From contig NC_064042.1 of the NCBI RefSeq assembly GCF_932526225.1, positions 2,773,001-2,837,000 on the forward strand: 64,000 bases of DNA, written 5' to 3'. The position numbers and the translations under genes are program-made. Shown here piece by piece: positions 10,741-25,700 of this stretch; position 1 is the stretch's first letter; each line of letters opens with the position of its first letter. The notes under the pieces were generated by a model. That model saw only the letters and a list, made by a program, of their open reading frames with translations, was not told the DNA's origin and did not search any database. The DNA comes from Nematostella vectensis (taxonomy: Eukaryota; Cnidaria; Anthozoa; Actiniaria; Edwardsiidae).

Positions 10741-13700
10741 ATGGCGAGTGTCGTCTACACTTTACATGCTACCACAATTGTCGGCTGTAGCATTTCCTTG
10801 TTTTTCTCCATTCTTGCTCTCGTGGCCCTGGTTTGTTTCAGGTGAGATCCTCTCTTCGTTTCGTATTTTGTCTAGGCATTGGTTTGTTTATCTACGTTTT
10901 GTCATGTTCGCGGGAAGCAGCGGTGTTTCGTGGGGTAGATTGTTCATTTGCTGGGTTAATTTGAGCTCTAACAGGAGCGGCGCGCAAAATCTCCCAATGC
11001 ACCTCTTTTTCAAAAGCACAATATCGAACCGTGCGCAAAGCCAATGTTTCTTTTCAACCCAAGGGTTTAGAAATAATAGTACTTTATTCTTAAGGTGGAA
11101 TTTTGTTGACATTAATGTCATTAAAACACACACCGAGGCTCTTTTTAATGGAAAACTGATGTTTTCAAGTGGATAAGCGATGAAAAAGCCAGAATTGCAA
11201 TAGCGACGGTACAATAGGACGCACATTAAACTGAATACATGTAGCTGACAAGCAAGGCTTTAAAAGTTTCTAAGTAAAACGCGCTCGTTAGAAAGGAAAA
11301 AAGAAAGAAAGCTTATCTTATCGAGTAATCAAAAGCGGAAAACTGTTAGGAGTTGCGTTAGACTAAACTACGACACACTTTTTCCTATAAAAATATAATT
11401 AGTAAAGAAATTGGAGCTTAACCAGCCAAACCATTATTCCATTTTAATTTTCTTTTATCCGAAAATACGACTAGAAAAAAAATCTATGATAACTTGCTAA
11501 AAATGAAGTGTTGATTTTAGCAATTTTCTGGTTCTTAGGCCTATTTTCTATAATTTAATGTTATCTTTGTCTAAAAAGAGTAATCTCTTAGTGTTGATGG
11601 TGAAATATCCCCATAATGTGAAATATTAGGAACGGGTCGTTTCAGTCGTATCGGCTTGACAACTCGCGGAAAACCGCTTGTCTCTTTCTAGTACTCTTCT
11701 TATCGTAAAATGTCGAAAAAACTTTGCACTGAATCTATCACAGACAACGCTAATAGTCCGATATCTTATACATCCATGTCGTGGAGTCATATAAGTATAG
11801 TCGCACTATTAGTTTTATATCAATATACCGCGACGTGTATTGTCGGTACAACTTTTTGTTTTATATGATCAGCTGCAAAGTTCTTGTTACAGAGTGTCAC
11901 AATTGATTTTTTCTATCAGTACCCCTCCCCAACTGCAAACAGCGCCATCTTAAGAGCATTTCTGGCGGAATTCTCGTTCGACTGGCCACAAGACAAAGGG
12001 AATACAAGCGAGGCTCCATTTCCGATGCTGGATGATATTGTTTGCACGGGCTTTAAACTTGTAAAAAAGAAAAAAAAACAAAGTGTGATTACCGGTTAAA
12101 AAGACTAGCTTTTGCATGCAAAGGGCATTTTTCGACATAGATAGCAGTGATTAAAAATAAACAGAATGTTGTATTTAAAGAATCGTTTTGCCCATTAGAC
12201 TTTAGTATATGACAAGTAAAAAAACAATTTTTATCGCAGAAAAGTTCCGATAAGTTCGCATTGCGTGCCTTTTTCCCTTGAAACTAGATGGCTGCTTTCT
12301 CCGTCATGACAAATTACAACAAATTATTGGAACTGGTAAATTACCAAGAGAGGAAAAACGTTAAAATGTCATCTTCAGGAAAGGGTTAGGAATATAAACA
12401 ACCTCCTTTGCCGCCAAATTAATTATTTTCTCACTTAGCAGGAGGAAGTATATTTCGTTACATAATCAAGGACTGTCATAGAATACTCTTTTTTATACAA
12501 AAGAACCTTTTTTTATCAGTCAGAACCTGGATTTCTTTATAGTCTTAAAAACCTCTGTCAGCCCTATTATGTCATCCTAGCAAATCGCCAAATGTGGGAA
12601 AGCATCTATTTCCATCAGCTGATTTGGTAAAGCAAATGATAAATAATAAATTCGGTAGATAAAGTAGAAGATTTGAATTCTAGATGGAAACTTATTGAGA
12701 TCTTTTCAATAATTTGTCTTTCAAGACTTGATTGTAAACAATAAAAAAAGGCGTGACTGAAAAGAGCTCTTTAAGAACACGCCACCATTCCCCATATCCT
12801 TGGTTAACAAAACCTTTCTTTCTTGCATCCAAAAGTCATGTTCACAAATGAAAAAAGCAACAACAAGAGGTTTCCTGTAACTCCACAGTGACATATCTCT
12901 TTATGCCATCGAAGTCGTTTGGTCTAATACTGCGAGCACTTTGAGTTATTTCGAGGGGACCATTGGGGTCGTACCACATTTAAAGAACCACTGTCAGCCG
13001 CATGAAATACAAAATATCTCTGCACCATCAGAGTCGTTTTTTGGTCAGTGAAATTCGAGAGCGTGGTTTCACAGAAACATTTCGGCCAGAAAATGCTTAA
13101 AAGATCAGTCCAGGCTAAATGGTAAAATAAGACATTCTTTTGAAATTAAAGGAGTTAGAATAAAAAACATTTCTAGCGCCCCTTGTTACGCCGCAAAATG
13201 TAATAACTAACGCAAAATGTAATCTTAACGCGAAATGTTATATTTTTAAACGCAAAATGTAATAGTTTTCAACGCAAAATGTAATAAATGTTTAGCGCGA
13301 AATGTAATAACTTTCCAACGCAAAATGTAATAACATCAAATAATGACTATAAACCATATAAACTATAAATATATATATAAACTATAACTAAAAGCTATAA
13401 TTAAGAAAATACACGCTAGCATGTAGTGACCAACAGTTGTAGTAGTCCATCCCGAATCGACGGTTGGTCTCGGTCTCTTCAAACACTTGGCAGTGGTTCT
13501 GTCAGCAACCTGAGATGGCGAATCCTCCCTAGATCGTGGTCTATAAAGCTGCGATACTGTGCGGTTTTGATTGTATACTAGTAGTAATAAATGCAAAGAG
13601 AGAGCAAATGCCAACTGCAGACGATGTCGCTATTATTGAATTAGGCAATTTCTAGACACAACGCGCAATATGACGGCCAAACCATTAAAACTCAGTGGTA

Positions 13701-16700
13701 AAATTTTATATCATTTTTTTTTTATTGCTCTCCTATATTTTTCAAAATTCCCTTCGCATTAAGACTACAATAGGCCTATTCCAAATTAATATGCACCCTG
13801 GACTTTGTCACTTCTCGAACTAAATCGGGGGTTTGATGTTAGCTTGTTTCTTTTTCCGCCTGATTAGAGCCCCTGTTATCTCTATACAACATTCATTCGC
13901 CTTTTTTTTTGTTTTTAATAGACAGTTAAAAAACATACGGCGGAATTATGTAATATTAATTATCTTTAATAATCAGCAGGGTAGTCTAAAAAACATAGTG
14001 TGGTAAAATTTAACGAAAAGGGTCAGAGCGATTTCTTGTTTAAGTAGGAATTTATTTGGATCACGTCTTTCAAACAGAAACCGACATACATTCAACATAC
14101 GTTGAATGCGTAGCTAGGATTTGAGGGGGGAGGGGGAAGAGTGGGGGTTGGGTTGTGCAATCATAGTAGATTTCCGTAGTTGGTGTAAGGTCAGGGTGAA
14201 TGGACCGAATATTTCACAAGAAGACGCTTTTTTAGCAATTGAGAATTAAAAGAGGAGTCTAACAACGTAGGAACCACAGACTTTTTTGAGGATATAGTGA
14301 AGATTGATGATACAAGAAATAGCAAATAACGACGAAGCAAAAAGTAACGAAGAGGCATAAAGAAATTAAATGAAGTTTTACCGAATACCTAAATTAACGA
14401 ACGAGCTATGAAATTGACATTTACACGCGGAGATCCTGAAATGTTAAAAGTACACGAAACATTGTTCTAACTCAAGATTGATTTGAAAATGTTGCAACTA
14501 AGTATTATGTAACGTTTAACTCACTTTGAGTTGAGCCGCTTATACCCTCGGTTATAGCGACTCCCTTTACAAAAAGTACTATATACGCCCTTACAATGGG
14601 TCATGCGTGAACATTAAATGCAAAAAAGTTTTTTAGATATTACAACAGTAAAGTTTACTTTATTTCCATCGATCTATTTTTCTTGCGCAACAAAAATTCA
14701 CTGACGTGATTATTGACTGACAAAAATGGGCTGCAAATGGCGCGTACGACGTATCGTCATATACAGACAAGCACCGAACTTGGCAGGATTCCTAGAATTT
14801 CTCACTTCTAAGAAAAATTGTATGTCACAAGGCAGGGCTCTTCAAGGGCCATGTCGAGACTGGAGTACAATGCGTGCATTTTTGTAAGAATGAGTCTAAA
14901 CTAATCCTTGTACTACACTAAGAACGATACCCGCCGTGGACGACGCACCGTGCATGACTGAGAGCCAATCTTTGGAAAAATACCTGCCACAGGGCTTAAA
15001 CCTACTTATAGGAGATTTTTGGCTAAGATAGATTAATTAGTATGTGATGTCTGTCGGGCAGGTGATGGTTGCGGTGCTAGACTCACGCAAACTACGGCAA
15101 AGACAGAACACCCAGAGAATACCTTGCTAATGATAAGATAATTCTAATTATCTTAAAAGTAAAATTAACTTTTCTCTACCGGCATCCTCCGCTCCTCCCC
15201 CCCCCCCCCTTCCCTTCCCCTTAGTTGGGGCATCCCTATTTTAATTGTCCCCAAATTACGTCTAGTTAGTGCTTCAATTGGTTGGTAAACAGCAGACTGT
15301 TCCCAAATACAAGGAATGGCAGAGGTTACCTCTCCCCACACTTCCAGACAAGTACCCCCCCTCCCCCACCCCCCTAGACAGACAGGTTACCACCCCCCTA
15401 CCCTCAAAAATAAGCTTTTCTAGTTACGCCCCAGATTGTCTTTACCTCAATCCCAAAAATGATATTTTGTACATAAAGATAGCGTAGTCTGTTTTACAAA
15501 AATAGATTAACAAATTTGCATTGTACAAGTGCACAGTGTGCAATAAACAAGTCATAACACAACCAGGGTCAGGTAACTTGTCATCTACGCTGTTTAATCT
15601 TCTTGTATCTTTCGTGTAAGTATTGGATACCAGAATCAGTTATGCCATCACCAATAACAGCAGTGTTCCTTAATCTCGTGTTAGTCCATGATGTCGAAGT
15701 CAAATCTAGTTCTTTATCCCAGAACCACAATGTCCGGCCCACATCAAACGGCCTAATCCCAATTCTACGAGCAAGAACCCCAAAGTACGCATCCTCTACC
15801 GCAAACCTTTTCTGCTTCAGGGAAGCTTTATGGATCTTTTGCAAAATATTGCCAGAGAAAAGATAAAAGGGCCCCCCGCAGTATGGTGGAAAGCGCCCCT
15901 CTGGGAATAGGGAGCGACTGACGAACCACCTATGTGATGGGTCTCTCTGAATAAAGGCCCTGTAGTGTACGAACCCAGCATAGATCTTGGGAGGAATTCT
16001 GGGACTGTGTAACCAGGATATCAACTTGGGCATATTAACATACACGTCATCATCAGCCTTTAGTATGTACTGCGGTTTCACACTCAATGCCCACTCGAAC
16101 GAGCCCTGGATTTTCTCAACCAAATTCCGATAGGATTCCCTTTTATTTATGCGTAGAATATCGCCAAATCTGTTCGACTCTCGTTCAACATATCGATCAA
16201 TCCCAGCATCGTTTGCGAACCCCACGGTAAATACGCAGTATATGGTGGACTGTGGGTAAGTAGGGCTCACATTGGTGGATTTCGCGGGAAGGCCCGTTAG
16301 GTACTTCGATTTGGAAGTGCCGGCCCAAGTTTTACGAATAAGATCCCTTCTCGATGATGCTTTTGGGTGAGAAGTTATTAAAATAAGAAGAAAGACTCTC
16401 TCGACAAATATCGGCCCAAATGCTCGGTCTCGTATCGAGTCATCTTTATATGCTCCAAGCGGCAACGGTATAGTTGTAGCGTTCAAACTTTTCTTAATCC
16501 CTCGAAGTTTGTCGATAATTGTATCTTGAGACCTTGCTATGATGTGATACACTGAATAAAAAGCTGTTTTTACTTTGGAAAGCAACCTTTTGGAAGCTTG
16601 TTTCTCCGTATTCCCGTACTCATTTGTTATGTCGAGTGAACTGACCATTGACAACATTCGTTTGAATCCAGCGTTGTTCTGTACGCGACCAGTTTGTTCT

Positions 16701-19700
16701 CTCAGCGAATCTGAAATTCTGTCGACAACATTCATCTGGTAAAGACCAAGCACGAGAAGTTGTATCACAACCACGCACATAAATACTGTCGACTTAGATA
16801 GCATTATATTCCGTCATTATTCAACGAGGAACGTAGCTCCGTTTTGAATCATTTATGCAAATTAGCTGTTATGAAGCATGTCTCATTCAAAATATGTCAC
16901 GCAAATAAAAATACAATTTGTCACGCTGTGGTTTATAGCCTATAATAATACTGCAAAAAATGTTTTTAAACAGTTTCAAATATTTTTATTAAAATGACAA
17001 TAAAATTTTTGTTTATATTATTTGGAACCTTAATGCAACGAGAAAAAGAATCTGCTGTATCGTTTCAATTGCGTTCTAAAATGCATAATCATGTAGTGTT
17101 CATAACAGCAGCCTAAAAATGCTACGACCCAGCCTCAAATGAAAATAATCCTAATAAAAAAAAAGTTGAAAATGGTCTTTTGGGGTTTTTACAGGCCGCG
17201 TACTGAAGCGCATTCGGTAAAGAAGAACCTTACCGTCTCCCTGTGTTTGACACAACTTGTCCTACTCACGGGGATATTTGGCTATGGGACCGAGGTAAGA
17301 GATTGGTAAGCACGCCCACTCAAACCCACAACAAAACGCGCAAACATATACATACCAAGCAAACGAACAAGCAAACATATAAATAAATATGGCAATTCTC
17401 CAATAGGAAATGACCCACAACAAAACGCGCAAACGTACAAACAAACATATAAATAAATGTGGCGATTCTCCAATAGGAAATGCCCCACAACAAAACGCGC
17501 AAACGTACAAACAAACATATAAATAAATGTGGCGATTCTCCAATAGGAAAGACCCTGAAACAAAACGCGCAAACATTCAAACAAACAAGCAAGCAAACAT
17601 TTAAATAAACATGGTGATTCTCCAATAGGAAATGGCCCACAACAAAACGCGCAAACATACAAATTAACGAACGAACAAACAAGCAAGCAAACAAATAAAT
17701 AAATATGGCGCTCCTACAATAGGAAATGACTCGCACGTTTTGGAGATCGAGGGAAAACGAGCCAGGCACCCCTTCACACACCTCTAACTTCGCGCCTGAG
17801 ACCATACACCCAATCCAATTTGGGTTGCACCCGCGAATCAATGTATCGTAACCCGCAATGGCTCATGGGTAACGTATAGGCGGCTGAATCCCTGGTCTCT
17901 GAACAACGTGTGAACGTTCAGAGGTACATAAATAACAATTCTAAAGCTTTCTTAACCTATGTTTGTTTTTGTTTACGATTTTATTATTTAATTGATACTA
18001 GTTGAATCTCTGCGGGTTACGACACATGGATTCTCCGAGTGCAACCTTATTTGAAAAAGGTCAACAAAAATGTGTTGTAACAACTTTTAGGTCGGATGTC
18101 GTGCGCTGTCCTGTCTCCTGCATTTTGCGGGCTCAGCGTGTTTCGTGTGGTGCGCAATAGATGCCCTCAGCTTGTACTTCTTCCATATCAACAGCTTTCA
18201 TCCAGTCAGACACGTACACTTTTATCTTATCCTTGGATGGGGTATGTACTAGCTTTCATCCAGTCAGAAACGTACACTTTTATCTTATCCTTGGATGGGG
18301 TATGTACTAGATTTCATCCAGTCAGAAACGTACACTTTTATCTTATCCTTGGATGGGGTATGTACTAGCTTTCATCCAGTCAGAAACGTACACTTTTATC
18401 TTATCCTTGGATGGGGTATGTACTAGCTTTCATCCAGTCAGAAACGTACACTTTTATCTTATCCTTGGATGGGGTATGTACTAGCTTTCATCCAGTCAGA
18501 AACGTACACTTTTATCTTATCCTTGGATGGGGTATGTACTAGCTTTCATCCAGTCAGAAACGTACACTTCTACCTTATCCTTGGATGGGGTATGTACTAG
18601 CTTTTATCCAGTCAGAAACGTACACTTTTATCTTATCCTTGGATGGGGTATGTACTAGCTTTCATCCAGCCAGAAACGTACACTTTTATCTTATCCTTGG
18701 ATGGGGTATGTACTAGCTTTCATCCAGTCAGAAACGTACACTTTTATCTTATCCTTGGATGGGGTATGTACTAGCTTTCATCCAGTCAGAAACGTACACT
18801 TTTATCTTATCCTTGGATGGGGTATGTACTAGCTTTCATCCAGCCAGAAACGTACACTTTTATCTTATCCTTGGATGGGGTATGTACTAGCTTTCATCCA
18901 GTCAGAAACGTACACTTTTATCTTATACTTGGATGGGGTATGTACTAGCTTTCATCCAGCCAGAAACGTACACTTTTATCTTATCCTTGGATGGGGTATG
19001 TACTAGCTTTCATCCAGCCAGAAACGTACACTTTTATCTTATCCTTGGATGGGGTATGTACTAGCTTTCATCCAGCCAGAAACGTACACTTTTATCTTAT
19101 CCTTGGATGGGGTATGTACTAGCTTTTATCCAGTCAGAAACGTACACTTTTATCTTATACTTGGATGGGGTATGTACTAGCTTTCATCCAGCCAGAAACG
19201 TACACTTTTATCTTATCCTTGGATGGGGTATGTACTAGCTTTCATCCAGCCAGAAACGTACACTTTTATCTTATCCTTGGATGGGGTATGTACTAACTTT
19301 CATCCAGTCAGAAACGTACACTTTTATCTTATCCTTGGATGGGGTATGTACTAGCTTTCATCCAGTCAGAAACGTACACTTCTACCTTATCCTTGGATGG
19401 GGTATGTACTAGCTTTTATCCAGTCAGAAACGTACACTTTTATCTTATCCTTGGATGGGGTATGTACTAACTTTCATCCAGTCAGAAACGTACACTTTTA
19501 TCTTATCCTTGGATGGGGTATGTACTGGCTTTCATCCAGTCAGAAACGTACACTTTTATCTTATCCTTGGATGTGGTATGTACTAACTTTTATCCAGTCA
19601 GACACGTACACTTTACACTTTTATCTTATTCTTGGATGGGGTATGTACTAGCTTTCATCCATCCAGAAACGTACACTTTTATCTTATTCTTGGATGGGGT

Positions 19701-22700
19701 ATGTACTAGCTTTTATCCAGTCAGAAACGTACACTTTTATCTTATTCTTGGATGGGGTATGTACTAGCTTTTATCCAGTCAGAAACGTACACTTTTATCT
19801 TATCCTTGGATGGGGTTTGTACTAGCCTTTACCTAGACAGAAACGTACACTTTTATAGCGAGAGAGACGAAAGAGGGGAATTATACAATGGATATAGCTT
19901 TACCAGAGGATGCATGCATAAGCGATGGTACCAGGCTTATATTTTTTTTGTTTTCAAACACAGGTATACCAACAATGGTCTTAACTATAACGATACTCGT
20001 CGGGTTTCTTGGGAACAGGGGCAGACACTTGTAAGTTACTTGTCTATGAGTCTGTAGCGAAGTGAGTCTGAGTCTGCTTTCTGATTTGCATAATGTTGAT
20101 AATTAAAACGCATTGCGTGACATGTGACTAATGACAAAGCATTGCGTGACATGTGACTAATGACAAAGCATTGAGCGACCTAGTGATGTGAACCTCTAAC
20201 AAAGCGTTGCGTGACATTTTTTACAGTTTGACTGTGTATACGTGTTGGACTTCTGATCACGTGATGTGGGCCTTCGTCGTTCCATCTATTACATTAGCCA
20301 CGGTAAGTAGAGATGAGTTATCAAAAGTAGCTGATCATGGTGTTGATTATGCATGTGATGATGATGATATTTATAAGGTCAATTCAAATCCATTCGAGTA
20401 AAATTGTTGAAGATGATGTCGATCACGACGCTGCTGCTGGCGATGATGACGTAGCTGTTGTTGTGCTATTATTAATAATGATTATTAAAGGAGATACCAG
20501 TGATAGTACTGGAGGTACTGAAGTGATATTTTGTCACGTGACAGGTTAATATAGGGATCCTATGCACGATTCTGCGCAAGCTAAGACAACCTTCATATGA
20601 CGTGTGTCCCAAGTCAGTCATGGAAAAGCGCGGCACAAGGTATCACGTGGTCACGCACGCACATACTTAACACGTTGTCACGCACGCACTTCACATACCT
20701 TCCAAATACGTTAACACGTAGTCACGCACGCACTTCACATTCCTTCCAAATAAGTTAACACGTGGTCACGCACGCTTTCCAAACAAGGTAACATGCACGT
20801 GGTCACAAATTTTACATACCTTTCAAATAAGTTAACACGTTGTCACGCACGCACTTAACACACCTTCCTCCATGCACGTGGTCACACACTTTACTAACTT
20901 TTCCAAATAAGTAATCGCATGTGGTCACGCCGTTTCACTGGCTCCGCACGAAATCCCTGATCCTGCTCGGTTTGTCTTTCGGTTAGGGTCTTGGTGGTTG
21001 GGTCAAAAGTGTAAGACGCACGTTTGTTGTAGGTACGGGCTCCGCACGAAATCCCTGATCCTGCTCGGTTTGTCTTTCGGTTAGGGTCTTGGTGGTTGGG
21101 TCAAAAGTGTAAGACACGTGTTTGTTGTAGGTATGGGCTCCGCACCAACTCTCTGATGCTGCTCGGTTTGTTCCTTGCTTGGGTCTTGGTAGAGTCTTGG
21201 TTGGGTAGAAAGTGTAAGACGTACGTTTGTTGTAGGTACGGGCTCCGCACCAACTCCCTGATGCTGCTCGGTTTGTCTTTCGGTTAGGGTCTTGGTAGAG
21301 TATTGGTTGGGTCAAAAAGTGTAAGACATGTGTTTGTTGAAGGTACGGGCTCCGCACCAACTCTCTGATGCTGCTCGGTTTGTTCCTTGCTTGGGTCTTG
21401 GTAGAGTCTTGGTTGGGTAGAAAGTGTAAGACGTACGTTTGTTGTAGGTACGGGCTCCGCACCAACTCCCTGATGCTGCTCTGTTTGTCTTTCGGTTAGG
21501 GTCTTGGTAGAGTCTTGGTTGGGTCAAAAAGTGTAAGACATGTGTTTGTTGTAGCTACGGGCTCCGCACCAACTCTCTGATGCTGCTCGGTTTGTTCCTT
21601 GCTTGGGTCTTGGTAGAGTCTTGGTTGGGTAGAAAGTGTAAGACGCACGTTTGTTGTAGGTACGGGCTCCGCACCAACTCTCTGATGCTGCTCGGTTTGT
21701 TCCTTGCTTGAGTCTTGGTAGAGTCTTGGTTGGGTAGAAAGTGTAAGACGCACGTTTGTTGTAGGTACGGGCTCCGCACCAACTCCCTGATGCTGCTCGG
21801 TTTGTCTTTCGGTTAGGGTCTTGGTTGGGTCTTGGTGGTTGGGTCAAAAGTGTAAGACGTACGTTTGTTGTAGGTACGGGCTCCGCACCAACTCCCTGAT
21901 GCTGCTCGGTTTGACTCTTGGTTGGGTCTTCGCAATGCTCTCCTTCAAGGACGGCGAAAACGCGCGATATCAGCTGACCTTTGGGTTAGTGCAAGGCCTA
22001 CAGGTTAGTTCGCGCTTAAACCACAGGCAACCCAAGCACGACCATGATTGTTCCCGCCACAGATAGTCCTAACACCCAAGCGTGATAATTTCCCGCTAAA
22101 ACCACAGGCAGTCATCACGCAAGGCGACGTTGATTTGCCACCAAAACCCACAGTGCTTTGTGGGTATCAAATAATTGAGCAAAAAATCGAAATACAACTA
22201 ATCCATGTTTTGTAAATTCTTATGTACGTGCTTGTGGGTATTCGCCTTGACATTCAGTTCTAAATAGTCTTTACTCCTGACGTATCTCTCAATTTTTTTT
22301 GCTTTTTTCGCAGGGCATATTCCTATTCTTCTTCCATTGCGTTCTTAATAGTGACCATGTAAGTAAATACATCCAATCACGGTGTGAATACAGTAGAGGT
22401 TTCCTAGTCTAGTTCCCAGACTCCTAGCCTAGTTCCCAGACGCTCTATTACAGGGCTTCCTTTGCTCGGAGTTGAGACTTGGTAGAGCTCACCGTGTGAC
22501 GTCACAACTCTTATCAACCACAGGGAACCCAATCGGGCACCCGGGCCAGAACGCCTGGTGCTAGACTTGGATGTTTAATTATCTGATTCTCATTTAATCA
22601 GTCTTCCAAGTACAGTAATATCAGTGTCTTAAAACAATTCACACGGCCGTTACGGCGGAAAAAAAGAAAGGCTGGGACGAAAAACTGTCCTTTAACAGTA

Positions 22701-25700
22701 TACGATCCTAGGTTAAAATCTTTATCAGATAAGACGATGTCCCCCCAATAGGGAAGGCCAATAAAAATCCGAAACTGATATGACCCGGGATTGAATTCTG
22801 GATTGTTTTCTGGCTTAAACATGAAGTGTCACTGGGTTATTGCGTCTCTTCTCAAAAGCGCTTATCTTAGGTAAAGAGTAGTGGGTACTCCAGCGCGGGA
22901 AAACAGAAAGAAGAGAAAACTATTGACCAAGCACGGGGGAGAAAGATAGAGCCACAGGTTTGTATACAGTGGTACCTCTATTAATAGACGACCACCCTCG
23001 GGTGCTACTACTACACCACACCACAACTACTACTACACCACACCACAACTACTACTACACCACACAACAACTACTACTACACCACACCACAACTGCTACC
23101 ACACCACACCACAACTACTACTACACCACACCACAACTACTACTACACCACACCACAACTACTACTACACCGCATCTCAACTACTACTACACCACATCTC
23201 AACTACTACTACACCACATCTCAACTACTACTACACCACATACCAACTACTACTACACCACACCACACCACAACTACTACTACACCACATCTCAACTACA
23301 ACTACACCACATCTCAACTACTACTACACCACACCACAACTACTACTACACCACATCTCAACTACTACTACACCACACCACAACTACTACTACACCACAT
23401 CTCAACTACTACTACACCACATCTCAACTACTACTACACCACACCACAACTGCTACCACACCACACCACAACTACTACTACACCACACAACAACTACTAC
23501 TACACCACACCACAACTGCTACCACACCACACCACAACTACTACTACACCACACCACAACTACTACTACACGACACCACAACTACTACTACACCACACCA
23601 CAACTACTACTACACCACACCACAACTACTACTACACCACACCACAACTACTACTACACGACACCACAACTACTACTACACCACACCACAACTACTACTA
23701 CACCACACCACAACTACTACTACACCACACCACAACTACTACTACACCACACCACAACTACTACTACAACACACCACAACTACTACTACACCACTCCACA
23801 ACTACTACACCACACTACTACTACTACTACACCACAACACAACTACTACTACACCACAACACAACTACTACTACACCACACCACAACTACTAGTACACCA
23901 CACCACAACTACTACTACACCACACCACAACTACTACTACACCACAACTACTACTACACCACACCTCAACTACTACTACACCACACCACAACTACTACTA
24001 CACCACACCACAACTACTACTACACCACACCACAACTACTACTACACCACACCACAACAACTACTACACCACAACACACCACAACTACTACAATACCACA
24101 CCACAACTACTACTACACCACAACTACTACTACACCAAACCACAACTACTACTACACCACACCACTACTACTACTACACCACACCACAACACAACTACTA
24201 CTACACCAAACCACAACTACTACTACACCACACCACAACTACTACTGCACCACAACACAACTACTACTGCACCACACCACAACTACTACTACACCACACC
24301 ACAACTACTAGTACACCACACCACAACTACTACTACACCACACCACAACTACTACACCACACCACAACTATTACTACACCACACCACAACTAGTACTGCA
24401 CCACAACACAACTACTACTGCACCACACCACAACTACTACTGCACCACAACACAACTACTACTACACCACACCACAACTACTACTGCACCACACCACAAC
24501 TACTACTACACCACACCACAACTACTACTACACCACACCACAACTACTACTACACCACAACTACTACTACACCACACCTCAACTACTACTACACCACACC
24601 ACAACTACTACTACACCACACCACAACTACTACTACACCACACCACAACTACTACTACACCACACCACAACAACTACTACACCACAACACACCACAACTA
24701 CTACAATACCACACCACAACTACTACTACACCACAACTACTACTACACCAAACCACAACTACTACTACACCACACCACTACTACTACTACACCACAACAC
24801 AACTACTACTACACCAAACCACAACTACTACTACACCACACCACAACTACTACTGCACCACACCACAACTACTACTGCACCACAACACAACTACTACTGC
24901 ACCACACCACAACTACTACTACACCACACCACAACTACTACTACACCACACCACAACTACTAGTACACCACACCACAACTACTACTACACCACACCACAA
25001 CTACTACTACACCACACCACAACTATTACTACACCACACCACAACTACTACTGCACCACAACACAACTACTACTGCACCACACCACAACTACTACTGCAC
25101 CACAACACAACTACTACACCACACTACAACTACTACTACACCACACCACAACTACTACTACACCACACCACAACTACTACTGCACCACACCACAACTACT
25201 ACTGCACCACAACACAACTACTACTGCACCACACCACAACTACTACTACACCACAGCACAACTATTACTACACCACACCACAACTACTACTACAACACAC
25301 TACAACTACTACTACACCACACCTCAACTACTACACCACACCACAACTACTACTACACCACACCACAACTACTACTACACCAAACCACAACTACTACTGC
25401 ACCACAACACAATTAATACATCACACCACACCACAACTTTTACTATAATACCACCCCACAACTACTATTACCCCAGATCACAACTACTACCACGCTACAA
25501 TCCACGAGAGTGCTAGCGGCTAATAATGTGTGTTATCGGACTCTCAGCAGACAAGCGCTCGGCGCAAGCCTGGAGGTCGCAAGCCGCTGATTGAGAACGT
25601 CCCGTTGATTTCGATTGCAAGCAGCAGCAAAACGGTGGGTGTATTTTATTGTCATTACAACATTATCGTGCACGACTAGGTTTTATTTATATTCTGGAGT

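Noticed and set aside
20983-21847. Minus-strand frames with a repeated 35-residue peptide
   Set aside because: The 105-bp period is divisible by three, which keeps frames open; the coding strand is +, as shown by the receptor exon at the array's end.
18188-21935. CRISPR-like appearance of regularly spaced repeats
   Set aside because: Units are contiguous tandem repeats without unique spacers, in an animal intron.
22960-24393. 477-codon open frame of Thr/His/Tyr/Leu repeats
   Set aside because: It is the 22-bp minisatellite read through all three phases; no start context, no splice evidence, lies in an intron of the receptor.
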